Assembly: GCF_039525805.1 (NCBI RefSeq)
Contig: NZ_BAAAHZ010000019.1
Direction: 5' to 3' (one strand)
DNA length: 64,000 nt
DNA from: Dietzia natronolimnaea
GTDB lineage: Bacteria > Actinomycetota > Actinomycetes > Mycobacteriales > Mycobacteriaceae
The translations under genes and the position numbers were made by a program. A model generated the notes under the pieces. That model searched no databases. It saw only the letters and a list, made by a program, of their open reading frames with translations, and was not told the origin of the DNA. Position 1 is the stretch's first letter; the number at the start of each line of letters is the position of its first letter. Below are positions 50,780-60,646 of this stretch, one piece after another.

Positions 50780-52000
50780 ATGACCGGAACCGCTCACCCG
50801 CCCGCCACCACCTCCGCCGCCACTGGCGATGGTGTCTCCCCGGGAGGCGAACTCCTCAGCCTCGGTCTGCTCGCGAGCTCCACCATGGAGAACGAGCGTC
50901 GACTCCCGATACATCCCCGGCACCTGGACCGGATCGAGCCGGACCTCCGCGCACGCATGATCGTCGAACGCGGCTACGCCGCCGACTTCCAACTCGATCC
51001 CGGCTTTGTCGAGTCGCGCGTGGGGAGGGTGGCGGAGCGCGCCGAGGTGATCGACTCCGCCGACGTGCTGCTGCTCCCGAAACCCCAGCTGGGAGAGATG
51101 GCCGAGATCCCGGAGGGTCGCGTCCTGTGGGGCTGGCCGCACTGTGTGCAGGACACCGGGTTGACGCAGACCGCGATCGACCGCCGGCTCACCCTCATCG
51201 CCTTCGAGTCGATGAACCACTGGACCCGGCAGGGCGACTTCAGTCTGCACGTGCTCCACAAGAACAACGAGCTCGCCGGGTACTGCTCGGTCCTTCACGC
51301 CCTGAGCCTCACGGGATCCACCGGCAACTACGGGCCCCGGCTGAGCGCGGTGGTGATCGGGTTCGGCGCCACGGCACGCGGGGCCGTCACCGCCCTGAAC
51401 GCCCACGGGATCCACGACATCCAGGTCCTCACCCAGCGGGGGGCAACGGCGGTGGGCTCGCCGATCCACAGCGCCCACATCACCCAGCTCAACACCGACG
51501 AGGGCGCGACCCACCTCAGCACGGTTCCCACCGAGGACGGCGACGTCCTGCTCCCCACGTTCCTCGCCTCGCACGAAATCGTGGTGAACTGCACTCTCCA
51601 GGACGTCACGGCCCCGTTGACCTACCTGCGGACCGTGGATCTCGAGGAGTTCGCTGCCGGCAGCCTCATCATCGACGTCTCGTGCGACGCCGGCATGGGC
51701 TTCGAGTGGGCCGTGCCCACGGGGTTCGAGGACCCGATGTTCACCGTCGGGCAGGGTGTGCACTACTACGCCGTCGACCACAGCCCGTCCTACCTGTGGA
51801 ACTCGGCCACGTGGGAGATCAGCGAGGCGCTCCTGCCCTTCCTGCGGACGGTCATGGAGGGGCCGGCCGCATGGGATGAGGACCTCACCATCTCCCGCGC
51901 CATCGAGATCCGCGAGGGGGTCATCGAGAACCCGCATATCCTGGCGTTCCAGGGGCGTGCCGCCGACTTCCCGCACGCGCGCGTCGGCGGCAGCTCGTAA
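50780..52000 (+). CDS. N5-(carboxyethyl)ornithine synthase-like enzyme
   Basis: Dehydrogenase of 406 residues with an alanine-dehydrogenase/PNT-type fold. The opening LGLLASSTMENERRLPIHP is the hallmark of the carboxyethylornithine synthase branch, which reduces the imine between pyruvate and ornithine. The Rossmann segment is AVVIGFGATARGAV, and VNCTLQDVTAPLTYL and IIDVSCDAGMGFEWA follow. Saccharopine-dehydrogenase-like or opine-type activity is also possible. ATG 50780 has GGGAG upstream; ATG 50765 is in frame. Confidence 0.75.
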   Translation: MTGTAHPPATTSAATGDGVSPGGELLSLGLLASSTMENERRLPIHPRHLDRIEPDLRARMIVERGYAADFQLDPGFVESRVGRVAERAEVIDSADVLLLPKPQLGEMAEIPEGRVLWGWPHCVQDTGLTQTAIDRRLTLIAFESMNHWTRQGDFSLHVLHKNNELAGYCSVLHALSLTGSTGNYGPRLSAVVIGFGATARGAVTALNAHGIHDIQVLTQRGATAVGSPIHSAHITQLNTDEGATHLSTVPTEDGDVLLPTFLASHEIVVNCTLQDVTAPLTYLRTVDLEEFAAGSLIIDVSCDAGMGFEWAVPTGFEDPMFTVGQGVHYYAVDHSPSYLWNSATWEISEALLPFLRTVMEGPAAWDEDLTISRAIEIREGVIENPHILAFQGRAADFPHARVGGSS

Positions 52001-52033
52001 CCCCGCGGGGAGCAGACCCTTCCAGGAGGCACC

Positions 52034-52555
52034 GTGACCACCACGTCCGACCCCCGCCCCGTCGGGGCCGACGACCTCGTCCATCTCCGCACCTGTGTGG
52101 ACCTCGCGGGGCAGGCGCTGGCTGCGGGGGACAAGCCGTTCGCCTCTGTGCTGGTGGACGAGGCCGGCGAGGTGCGGTTCGCGGACCGCAACCGCGAATC
52201 GAGCGGGGACGCCACCAGGCATCCTGAGTTCGCGATCGCCCGCTGGGCGGCGGAGAACATGCAGCCCGAGGAGCGGGCGTCCAGTGTCGTGTACACCTCG
52301 GGCGAGCACTGCGCGATGTGCAGCGCCGCCCACGCGTTCGTGGGCCTCGGGCGCATCGTCTTCGCCTCCAGCGGGGCCCAGTACGCGGGCTGGAAAGCCG
52401 ATCTCGGCGTGGCACCCGGGCCGCTCGCCCCGCTCGGGATCACCGACGTGGTCCCGGGACTCCCCGTCTCCGGTCCGGTCCCCGCGCTGGCGGAGGAGAT
52501 CAGAGTGCTGGTCGAGAAGTCCTTCCGGGCCGATCGACGGAGTAACGACGGCTGA
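52034..52555 (+). CDS. nucleoside/guanine-type deaminase
   Basis: Zinc-dependent cytidine-deaminase-fold enzyme of 173 residues. HPEFAIARWA supplies His63 and the proton-shuttle Glu65, and SGEHCAMCSAAH supplies Cys93 and Cys96. The usual PCxxC proline is replaced by His (EHCAMC), and HAE by HPE, so it is a divergent member. GTG 52034 follows AGGAGG. It is 33 bases after the carboxyethylornithine-synthase-like gene; the two may be co-transcribed. Confidence 0.82.
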   Translation: MTTTSDPRPVGADDLVHLRTCVDLAGQALAAGDKPFASVLVDEAGEVRFADRNRESSGDATRHPEFAIARWAAENMQPEERASSVVYTSGEHCAMCSAAHAFVGLGRIVFASSGAQYAGWKADLGVAPGPLAPLGITDVVPGLPVSGPVPALAEEIRVLVEKSFRADRRSNDG

Positions 52556-52587
52556 CGTCGCCGGAAGTCGGGTGACGACGGGCCGGT

Positions 52588-53256
52588 TCAGCGTGCACCG
52601 GGGTCCCCGGCCCTCTCCACCGCACCCCAGACCTCACGCCAGTGGGCGGCCAGGGAGTCGAGGGTCTCGTGCGCGTTCAACCCGCTGGGTTGCGGCAGCA
52701 CCCACAGCACCACGCCACCGGGCCACCCCGGTACCTCCGAGGTGTCCTGCTCCCCGTAGCCGGCCTTCGGTCGCGCGAAAGCAGTCCGGAAGGCGGTGAT
52801 CCCCGCGACGGCGACGACCGCCGGGCGCAGCTCCCCGGCGAGCGTGGCCACGCGCACCGCACCCGCACGCAGCTCCTCACGGGTGAGCTCGTCGGCTCGG
52901 GCGGTCGCGCGGCCGACGAGGTTCGTCATCCCGATGCCCCGCGAGAGCAATTGCTGTTCGTCCGCGGCCGAGAACCCGGTGGCGGCATCGATGACGTGGT
53001 CGGTCAACCCCGCCCGGTGCAGTGACGGCCAGAACCGGTTCCCGGGTCTCGCGAACGGGGCGTTGACGGCCGCCGTCCACAAGCCCGGGTTCACCCCGAC
53101 GATGAGCAACCGCAGGCTCTCGGCGTCAGTGGGCAGGACATCGTCGACCCCGTGCGGATCCTCAGTGGCGAACCGGGCGAGCTCGTCGCGCTTCGGGCGG
53201 CGCCCGCCCGACGGAGAGGGACGCCGCGGGATGCCGGTCACGACGATCTCAGCCAT
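52588..53256 (-). CDS. mismatch-specific uracil/thymine DNA glycosylase (Mug/TDG type)
   Basis: Base-excision repair enzyme of 222 residues. VGVNPGLWTAAVNAPFARPG carries the catalytic-site Asn in GVNPG, and GNRFWPSLHRAGL and GIGMTNLVGRATA follow as in E. coli Mug. The C-terminal segment VLPQPSGLNAH includes the helix that enters DNA. The N-terminal 40 residues are an extension. Removes uracil or ethenocytosine opposite guanine. Confidence 0.88.
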   Translation of the reverse strand: MAEIVVTGIPRRPSPSGGRRPKRDELARFATEDPHGVDDVLPTDAESLRLLIVGVNPGLWTAAVNAPFARPGNRFWPSLHRAGLTDHVIDAATGFSAADEQQLLSRGIGMTNLVGRATARADELTREELRAGAVRVATLAGELRPAVVAVAGITAFRTAFARPKAGYGEQDTSEVPGWPGGVVLWVLPQPSGLNAHETLDSLAAHWREVWGAVERAGDPGAR

Positions 53257-53341
53257 GGTGCGAGGCTAGCGCGGCACCTGACCGGGCGGGCGCGACGCAT
53301 AGAGGACACCTCCGGGCCTCTTCACCTGACAGGCTCAAACC

Positions 53342-53914
53342 ATGAGCGCGACGGACAGGCCTGACGCACCACTGATCGTGGCGAACATCGACCGGTGGCG
53401 CGAGTGGCTGATCACGAACGACGAGAGCTGCGACGGGACCTGGCTGATGCTCGCCAAGAAGGGGGTCACCTCCCCCACCTCGCTCACCTATCAGGAGGCG
53501 CTCGAGGAGGCGCTGTGCAGCGGATGGATCGACGGGCAGCGCAGGTCGCACGACGAGAAGACGTTCGTGCAACGGTTCACCCCCCGCCGCGCGCGTTCCA
53601 TCTGGTCACTGCGGAACGTCGAGATCGTCACCCGCCTCGCCGAGGATCGGAGGCTGCGCCCGCGGGGCGTCGCCGAGATCGAGCGGGCGAGGTCCGACGG
53701 CCGCTGGGACCGCGCCTACGCCGGCTCCGCGTCAGCACAGCTCCCCGAGGCCCTCGTGACCGCGCTCGAGGCGACGCCGGCCGCAGGGGCCGCCTTCGCC
53801 CGACTCACCCGCGCCGAGCGCTACAGCGCGATCCACCCACTCCTGATCGCCCGGGACGACGCCACTCTCGAGCGACAGGTCGGACGGCTGATCTCGCGGC
53901 TCACGTCACCGTGA
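53342..53914 (+). CDS. YdeI/OmpD-associated-like protein
   Basis: Protein of 190 residues. WREWLITNDESCDGTWLMLAKKG, TYQEALEEALCSGWIDGQRR and RFTPRRARSIWSLRNVEIV are the YdeI/OmdA pattern. The C-terminal segment differs from the usual one at IHPLLIARDDATLERQ. The family role is unclear; links to peptide resistance in Salmonella have been proposed. Single gene, not overlapping neighbours. Confidence 0.83.
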   Translation: MSATDRPDAPLIVANIDRWREWLITNDESCDGTWLMLAKKGVTSPTSLTYQEALEEALCSGWIDGQRRSHDEKTFVQRFTPRRARSIWSLRNVEIVTRLAEDRRLRPRGVAEIERARSDGRWDRAYAGSASAQLPEALVTALEATPAAGAAFARLTRAERYSAIHPLLIARDDATLERQVGRLISRLTSP

Positions 53915-53992
53915 TCAGGTCCCCCACGCGACATGATGTGACGACGACGAGGGCGGCAGTCGCCACGGCGAGACGCCCCGCGCACGGGATGC

Positions 53993-54033
53993 GATCCCTC
54001 TCCGCAGGGATCTGGGAGGATCTCCACTCCCAG
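53993..54033 (+). terminator. tandem short hairpins after the YdeI-like gene
   Basis: GATCCCT (53993-53999) pairs with AGGGATC (54006-54012) and CTGGGAG (54012-54018) with CTCCCAG (54027-54033). They lie between the convergent YdeI-like and DUF1877 genes. Confidence 0.45.
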
Positions 54034-54080
54034 TGTTCGGGGCCGGCCGACGGTTGCAGCCGATGACGCTCGAGCTCTCG

Positions 54081-54608
54081 CTAGCCGATCATGTAGGCGA
54101 AACCCCGGCCCGATTTCTCTAGTGCGCGGAGGAAACGTCTCGCCCGGCCCAGGTGGAACTTCACGTACTGCGCTTCCGATTCCACTTCTTCGACCGAGTC
54201 ACTGTTGTGGCGGGTGAACCAGGGGACAAAGTCCGCGCGGGTGATCGCGTCCAGATCGTCGGCTATCCGGGCGACGTCTCCGGGCGGGATCGCTCTCACC
54301 CACGGCAGCCACGCCTCCCAGCCGTCTAGAGGTGTCACCTCTCCTTCGAACATCCGGTATGCCGGCCTGGGCTCTCCGGCTGGGTCGGACGGCTCCGACA
54401 TCCTCTGGAGATTTCTCCACGCCTTGTCGAGGTAGAGCATGTCCTCCTCCGCAGGCCCCTGCTGCATGTCGGTCGTACCCATGGTGAAGCCGTGGGGCAG
54501 ACCGACGGCGTCCGCGAACGGGTCCGGACTGATGTGAGCCCGTGGGTCGGAGAGCACCGCCTGCGTGATCTCGGCGTCGAAGGCGTATGCGTAATAGCGG
54601 ATTCCCAT
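54081..54608 (-). CDS. DUF1877 family protein
   Basis: Protein of 175 residues starting MGIRYYAYAFDAEITQAVL, with YLDKAWRNLQRM and MFEGEVTPLDGWEAWLPWV. These match DUF1877 (YfbM-like), a family without known function that often appears next to accessory or toxin-immunity genes. ATG 54608 gives the usual family opening; the upstream extension of the frame is not needed. Base composition around here is lower in GC than the window average by eye. Confidence 0.75.
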   Translation of the reverse strand: MGIRYYAYAFDAEITQAVLSDPRAHISPDPFADAVGLPHGFTMGTTDMQQGPAEEDMLYLDKAWRNLQRMSEPSDPAGEPRPAYRMFEGEVTPLDGWEAWLPWVRAIPPGDVARIADDLDAITRADFVPWFTRHNSDSVEEVESEAQYVKFHLGRARRFLRALEKSGRGFAYMIG

Positions 54609-54747
54609 GTGTCCAGCATCCAACCGCCACCAGGGATCCGGTAAGCCCTCCACATCGATCTGTGGACAACAATCGCGGATGATCTTCGCCTGTGGGAAAC
54701 CTCCGAAGTATCTCGGCGACGGTGTAGAGGCATAGCGTCAGCCCGAT

Positions 54748-55695
54748 TCACGGGGAGTCGAGCAGCTCGATCCCGTAGTCGGCGACAACGGCCCGCACCT
54801 CGGCGAGGTAGCGCTGCGCCTGCGCAGTGAGCGGGATCCCGGAATGGCTGATCCAGCCGATCTCGATGCTCTCGTCCACGTCGAGCGGGATGGCGACGAT
54901 CTCCGGATCGAGGTCGTCGCTGATGATTCCGGTGGAGATCGTGTACCCGTCGAGACCGATCATGAGGTTGAAGATGGTCGCGCGGTCGGAGACCCTGATC
55001 TCTCTCTTACTCGACCGGGTGGAGAGGATCTCCTCGGCGAAGTAGAACGAATTGTTCGCGCCCTGGTCAAAAGTGAGCCTGGGCAGGTCCGCGAGATCGT
55101 CGAGGGTGACGCGTTCCCGGGATGCCAACGGGTTCTGCCTGGAGATGAAGATGTGCGGCAGCGCTGCGAAGAGTGGGTGGAAGACCAGGCCGGAATCGCG
55201 GAGAAGCTTGTCGATGACCTTCCGGTTGAAGTCGTTCCGGTAGAGCACACCCACCTCGCTGCGGAGGGTCCGGACATCCTCGATGATGTCCCAGGTTCGC
55301 GTCTCACGAAGCGAGAACTCGTACTGTTCCGCCTCGCCTGATCGCACCATCCGGATGAACGCCTCGACCACGAACGAGTAGTGCTGCGCCGACACCCCGA
55401 GCAGTCGGCGGGACGGCGGCTGACCGAGGTAGCGCTGCTCCAGTAGGGACATCTGCTCGACCACCTGCCTGGCGTAGCCGAGGAACTCCGCTCCCTCGTC
55501 GGTCAGCGTCACTCCTCGGGCGGATCGGACGAGGAGGGTGCGCCCCACTCTGTTCTCCAGGTCCTTCATGGAGGCGGACATGGTCGGCTGGGCGACATAG
55601 AGCAGCTCCGCAGCGCCGGTGATCGAGCCTTCCGCCGCGACCTCGATGAAGTAGTGCAGCTGCTGGAGGGTGATTCCCCTGGATTCTCGACGCAT
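54748..55695 (-). CDS. LysR-family regulator divergent from mesX-mesD
   Basis: LysR regulator of 315 residues. The HTH is residues 8-66: ITLQQLHYFIEVAAEGSITG, VAQPTMSASMKDLENRVG, TLLVRSARGVTLTDEG. The remainder is the effector-binding fold. It is transcribed away from the methionine synthase pair with a 125-base gap that holds inverted repeats, the normal layout for a LysR activator of its neighbour. It may sense homocysteine or methionine-related signals as MetR does; that is inference. Confidence 0.88.
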   Translation of the reverse strand: MRRESRGITLQQLHYFIEVAAEGSITGAAELLYVAQPTMSASMKDLENRVGRTLLVRSARGVTLTDEGAEFLGYARQVVEQMSLLEQRYLGQPPSRRLLGVSAQHYSFVVEAFIRMVRSGEAEQYEFSLRETRTWDIIEDVRTLRSEVGVLYRNDFNRKVIDKLLRDSGLVFHPLFAALPHIFISRQNPLASRERVTLDDLADLPRLTFDQGANNSFYFAEEILSTRSSKREIRVSDRATIFNLMIGLDGYTISTGIISDDLDPEIVAIPLDVDESIEIGWISHSGIPLTAQAQRYLAEVRAVVADYGIELLDSP

Positions 55696-55714
55696 AGCTC
55701 AAGGCTATACAACT

Positions 55715-55743
55715 CCATATCAAATGGTAGTTACCCGATAACT
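55715..55743. promoter_or_regulatory. candidate LysR sites in the mesX control region
   Basis: CCATATCAAATGG (55715-55727) has matching 4-base ends, and AGTTACCCGATAACT (55729-55743) is a perfect inverted repeat with 5-base arms and a 5-base centre. Both lie in the AT-rich gap between the LysR gene and mesX. LysR proteins bind such imperfect dyads. Confidence 0.55.
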
Positions 55744-55820
55744 GAACTGGGACTGCAGGATGGGGGCACAGACTTTCCGCCGAGCCGAGCCCGGCCGATC
55801 ACGACCCGAATGGGACGCAC

Positions 55821-56813
55821 ATGTCGAACGACTTCACGTATCGCATCACCACCACCCGCTTCGACGAGAACTACTCACCGTCGGAGGACTCCCGAACCAC
55901 CACGAATTTCGCGAACCTGGCCCGAGGCGAGCACCGTCAGCAGAACCTCCGCCGAACCCTGTCCATGATCAACCGCCGGTTCAATGACCTCGCACGCCGG
56001 GACAATCCGACCGGGGACCGCTACTCCGTCGAGCTCGAGATCGTCTCCGCCGAGCTGCAGTTCCACTCGAAGGGCGCGGACCACCGGTTTCCCCTGATCG
56101 AGGTACTGGACATACAGATCGTCGACCGGGACACCGGTGTTCGCATCCCCGGGATCGTCGGGAACAACTTCTCGTCCTACGTCCGCGATTTCGACTTCAG
56201 CGTTCGGCTGCCAGCGGTCAACGAGGGACGCTCCGAGTTCATCGTGCCCGGCGACTTCGGCGACCTGCACGGCAAGTTGTTCCAGCACTTCCTCGACTCC
56301 GAGGCCTACCGGGAGCGATTCGAGGTGAATCCCGTGATCTGCATCAGTGTGTCCACGAGCCGGACCTACCGTCGGACCGGACACCACCATCCGACCCTCG
56401 GTGTCGAGTACCAGCAGGACGACTATTCGTTGACCGACGAGTACTTCCGCAAGATGGGGCTCCAGGTCCGGTATTTCCTGCCGCCCGGCGGAGTCGCCCC
56501 GCTCGCGTTCTACTTCCGAGGCGATCTGCTCAGCGACTACACCGACCTTCAGCTCATCGGCACGGTGAGCGTCATGGAGACCTTCCAGCGGATCTATCGG
56601 CCGGAGATCTACAACGCGACCTCCCCCGCCGCAGAGATCTACCGACCGACCCTGGAACAGAAGGACTACTCGCCCACCCCGATCATCTACGACCGTGTCG
56701 AGCGCAGTCAGCTCGCGACGAAGCAGGGCAAGTACACCGAAGACCACCTTGTGGAGCCCCACCGCGAACTCCTCGAGCAGTGGGCCGCCCGCTACCCCGT
56801 CCTCGTCGGATGA
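55821..56813 (+). CDS. mesX: DUF1852 protein MesX, partner of MesD
   Basis: Protein of 330 residues that I recognise as DUF1852, starting MSNDFTYRITTTRFDENYSP and containing RRFNDLARRDNPTGDRYSVE and FSSYVRDFDFSVRLP. DUF1852 is known from genetic work to be required, with oxygen, for activity of the MesD core methionine synthase; its chemistry is not known. It may make or present the methyl group. The next gene is mesD, 20 bases downstream, and both follow a divergent LysR regulator. The protein has no signal peptide or membrane helix. Confidence 0.87.
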   Translation: MSNDFTYRITTTRFDENYSPSEDSRTTTNFANLARGEHRQQNLRRTLSMINRRFNDLARRDNPTGDRYSVELEIVSAELQFHSKGADHRFPLIEVLDIQIVDRDTGVRIPGIVGNNFSSYVRDFDFSVRLPAVNEGRSEFIVPGDFGDLHGKLFQHFLDSEAYRERFEVNPVICISVSTSRTYRRTGHHHPTLGVEYQQDDYSLTDEYFRKMGLQVRYFLPPGGVAPLAFYFRGDLLSDYTDLQLIGTVSVMETFQRIYRPEIYNATSPAAEIYRPTLEQKDYSPTPIIYDRVERSQLATKQGKYTEDHLVEPHRELLEQWAARYPVLVG

Positions 56814-56833
56814 CCACCGGAGGAGAGTCGACC

Positions 56834-57871
56834 ATGAACCAGATCCTGCCCACGTCCATCGTCGGCAGCCTGCCCAAGCCCTCGTGGCTCGCCCAGCCTG
56901 AAACCCTCTGGGCGCCCTGGAGGTTGCAGGGCGATGAGTTGGTCGAGGGTAAGCAGGACGCTCTGCGTATTGCCGTGAAGGAGCAGAGCGATCGCGGAAT
57001 CGACATCGTCAGTGACGGCGAGCAGACCCGTCAGCACTTCGTGACGACGTTCATCGAGCATCTCGACGGGGTCGACTTCGAGCAGCGCGAGACGGTTCGG
57101 ATCCGCGATCGCTACGACGCGAGTGTGCCCACCGTGGTCGGTGACGTGCACCGCTCCACGCCGGTCTTCGTCGACGACGCGAAGTTCCTACGACAGCAGA
57201 CCGATCGGCCGATCAAGTGGGCACTCCCCGGCCCCATGACGATGATCGACACGCTCTACGACGGCCACTACGCCAGTCGTGAGAAGTTGGCGTGGGAGTT
57301 CGCGACGATCCTCAACCAGGAGGCACGAGACCTGGAGGCTGCGGGGGTCGACATCATCCAGTTCGACGAGCCCGCGTTCAACGTCTACTCCGATGAAGTG
57401 AAGGACTGGGGCGTGGCGACGCTGGAAAGGGCGGCGGAGGGATTACGAGCGGAGACCGCGGTGCACATCTGCTACGGCTACGGGATCAAGGCGAACACCG
57501 ACTGGAAGGCCACCCTCGGTTCGGAATGGCGCCAGTACGAGGAGTCGTTCCCCCTCCTGCAGCAGTCCAGCATCGACATCATCTCCCTGGAGTGCCACAA
57601 CTCCCGTGTCCCGATCGACCTCGTCGAACTGGTCCGCGGCAAGAAGGTCATGCTCGGGGCGATCGACGTGGCCAACGAGAAGGTCGAGACTCCGGAGGAG
57701 GTCGCGGCCACGCTCCGCAACGCCCTGCAGTTCGTCGACAAGGACAGACTCCTGCCGAGCTCCAACTGCGGCATGGCGCCCTTATCCCGGGACATCGCAC
57801 TGGCGAAGTTGAGCTCGCTCAGCGCGGGTGCGCGCATAGTTCGTGAGGAGCTCTCCGCCGCCAAGGCCTGA
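56834..57871 (+). CDS. mesD: core methionine synthase MesD (folate-independent)
   Basis: MetE-like C-terminal-type barrel of 345 residues with no N-terminal folate-binding half. Visible zinc/homocysteine ligands are His211 and Cys213 in VHICYGYG, Glu253 in SLECHNS and Cys312 in SSNCGMAP. PTSIVGSLPKPSWL and IIQFDEPAFNVY are also MetE-like. Pairing with DUF1852 identifies the MesD branch, which methylates homocysteine without methyl-folate or cobalamin; the donor is unknown. ATG 56834 follows GGAGGAGA. Confidence 0.88.
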   Translation: MNQILPTSIVGSLPKPSWLAQPETLWAPWRLQGDELVEGKQDALRIAVKEQSDRGIDIVSDGEQTRQHFVTTFIEHLDGVDFEQRETVRIRDRYDASVPTVVGDVHRSTPVFVDDAKFLRQQTDRPIKWALPGPMTMIDTLYDGHYASREKLAWEFATILNQEARDLEAAGVDIIQFDEPAFNVYSDEVKDWGVATLERAAEGLRAETAVHICYGYGIKANTDWKATLGSEWRQYEESFPLLQQSSIDIISLECHNSRVPIDLVELVRGKKVMLGAIDVANEKVETPEEVAATLRNALQFVDKDRLLPSSNCGMAPLSRDIALAKLSSLSAGARIVREELSAAKA

Positions 57872-57894
57872 CCTATCGGTCTGAGAACGCCGGC

Positions 57895-57922
57895 GGCCCC
57901 GCCTGCCAAGGCAGACGGGGCC
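57895..57922. terminator. convergent hairpin between mesD and ychF
   Basis: GGCCCCG (57895-57901) pairs with CGGGGCC (57916-57922), and CTGCC with GGCAG inside, with one C-A mismatch. It separates the mesD and ychF 3' ends. Confidence 0.65.
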
Positions 57923-57941
57923 CTCGCTGAAGCGCCGAGGA

Positions 57942-59021
<1,080 letters not shown>

Positions 59022-59120
59022 GAGGCCCGAGTCTACGTCCCGCCCTGACCGTGCCCCCTGCCCGCCACCCCGGCCGGTCACAGGGAGCGCGCCCGCGTGA
59101 CCTCTGACATCATGTGTGAC

Positions 59121-60635
59121 ATGAGTGACGAGCCGAAACCGCCTCCTCCAGTCGGGACAGACGAGGAGCACGTCGACCGGTCCGTCCTCATCGGTCTCGG
59201 CGGGCGATGGGTCACCGACTGGGCGCTGCGCCTGGCCATCCTGCTCATCGCGGGGTGGCTGCTGAGCCAGATCGGTGGCGCGCTGTGGGTGGGCATCCTG
59301 CCGATCCTGCTCGCGCTCATCGTGGCGACGGTCCTCTGGCCCCCCACGGGATGGATGACCCGTCACGGCGTCCCCAAGGCCCTCGCCGCACTCATCTCGC
59401 TCCTCGGGTCGCTCGGAGCGGTCGCGGGCGTTCTCGCCCTGATCGCCCCGTCGATCATCGATCAGAGCGTCCAGCTGGCGGATCAGGCCTCGGAGGCGAT
59501 CGTCGAGGTCCAGGACTGGCTCCGGGGTCCGCCACTGAACATCCGGGACGAGCAGCTCGACAGCGTGCTGGGCCAGCTCAGCTCGACTCTGCAGGACCGC
59601 GGTGACCAGATCGCCAACGGCGTGTTCACCGGCGTGACCGCGGTGGGGTCGCTCCTCATCACCTTCGTCCTGGTCCTGGTCCTCACGTTCTTCTTCATCA
59701 AGGACGGCCCGCGGTTCCTGCCGTTCGTGCGACGGATCGCCGGCCGCAATGCCGGCCGCCACCTCACCGAGGTCCTCACCCGCAGCTGGAACACCCTCGG
59801 CGGCTACATCCGGGCCCAGGCGATCGTCTCGTTCGTCGACGCCTTCTTCATCGGCCTCGCGCTGGTCCTCCTGGGTGTGCCGCTGGCGTGGGCGCTCGCG
59901 GTCATCACTTTCCTGGCCGGGTTCATCCCCATTGTCGGTGCGTTCACCGCCGGTGCGCTGGCGGTGCTCATCGCTCTGGTCGCCAACGGCCTGACCACCG
60001 CGATCATCGTGTTGGTCGTGATCATCGCGGTGCAGCAACTCGAGAGCAACATCCTCCAGCCGATCCTGCAGTCGAAGGCGATGAACCTGCATCCGGTGGT
60101 GATCCTGCTCGGGGTGGCCGCGGGCGGCACCCTGTTCGGCATCGTCGGGGCGTTCCTCGCGGTGCCGATCCTGGCGGTGGTCGCCGTGATGCTCCGCTAC
60201 CTGGGCGAGCAGATCGATCTCCGGACCGGGGACGTCACCGCGTCGGACCTCGCGTCCGCCACCGACGAGGGACGTCTGACGGCCTGGCTCGGCGAGATGT
60301 CGAGCTCGCGGTTCGCGCCGCTGCGCAAGAGCAGCAGCGCCATCATGGCGGGGATCAAGGACACCCGACCGGGACCGGTCCACGGGGCCCCGGACAGCGG
60401 GTCCGTCGGTGCGACCGGGCCGGGCGATTCGGTCGTGGGAACCCTCGAACTCGACGACGACGAGGTGGTCCCGCCGGATCCGGATGCCGACGATCCGTCC
60501 GCCGACCAGGCGAATCCTCCCACGGGGCCCGTCGACCCGAAGGCCGTGTACGGTAACCGACCCTCGCCCTCGGAGAGCAAGCCCAACGCGCTGCGGCGCT
60601 TCGGCAGATTCCTCGCTCGCCGACTCGAGAGTTAG
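59121..60635 (+). CDS. AI-2E-family transporter
   Basis: Membrane protein of 504 residues with about eight helices. The family core is seen in LTFFFIKDGPRFLPFVRRI, GGYIRAQAIVSFVDAFFIGL, FIPIVGAFTAGALAVLIAL and LQPILQSKAMNLHPVVILLG. The C-terminal ~140 residues are polar and acidic. Some members export AI-2, but others (for example TerA-like antiporters) move ions, so substrate is open. ATG 59112 and GTG 59097 are other possible starts. Confidence 0.85.
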   Translation: MSDEPKPPPPVGTDEEHVDRSVLIGLGGRWVTDWALRLAILLIAGWLLSQIGGALWVGILPILLALIVATVLWPPTGWMTRHGVPKALAALISLLGSLGAVAGVLALIAPSIIDQSVQLADQASEAIVEVQDWLRGPPLNIRDEQLDSVLGQLSSTLQDRGDQIANGVFTGVTAVGSLLITFVLVLVLTFFFIKDGPRFLPFVRRIAGRNAGRHLTEVLTRSWNTLGGYIRAQAIVSFVDAFFIGLALVLLGVPLAWALAVITFLAGFIPIVGAFTAGALAVLIALVANGLTTAIIVLVVIIAVQQLESNILQPILQSKAMNLHPVVILLGVAAGGTLFGIVGAFLAVPILAVVAVMLRYLGEQIDLRTGDVTASDLASATDEGRLTAWLGEMSSSRFAPLRKSSSAIMAGIKDTRPGPVHGAPDSGSVGATGPGDSVVGTLELDDDEVVPPDPDADDPSADQANPPTGPVDPKAVYGNRPSPSESKPNALRRFGRFLARRLES

Positions 60636-60646
60636 AGTCTCATCCT

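Noticed and set aside
54661..54669. TGTGGACAA, one base from a DnaA box
   Set aside because: A lone near-match with no cluster, no AT-rich unwinding region and no dnaA/dnaN nearby; not an origin.
55696..55820. SAM or cobalamin riboswitch before mesX
   Set aside because: The gap is too short and lacks the multi-helix pattern of either riboswitch; only small dyads fitting a LysR site are seen.
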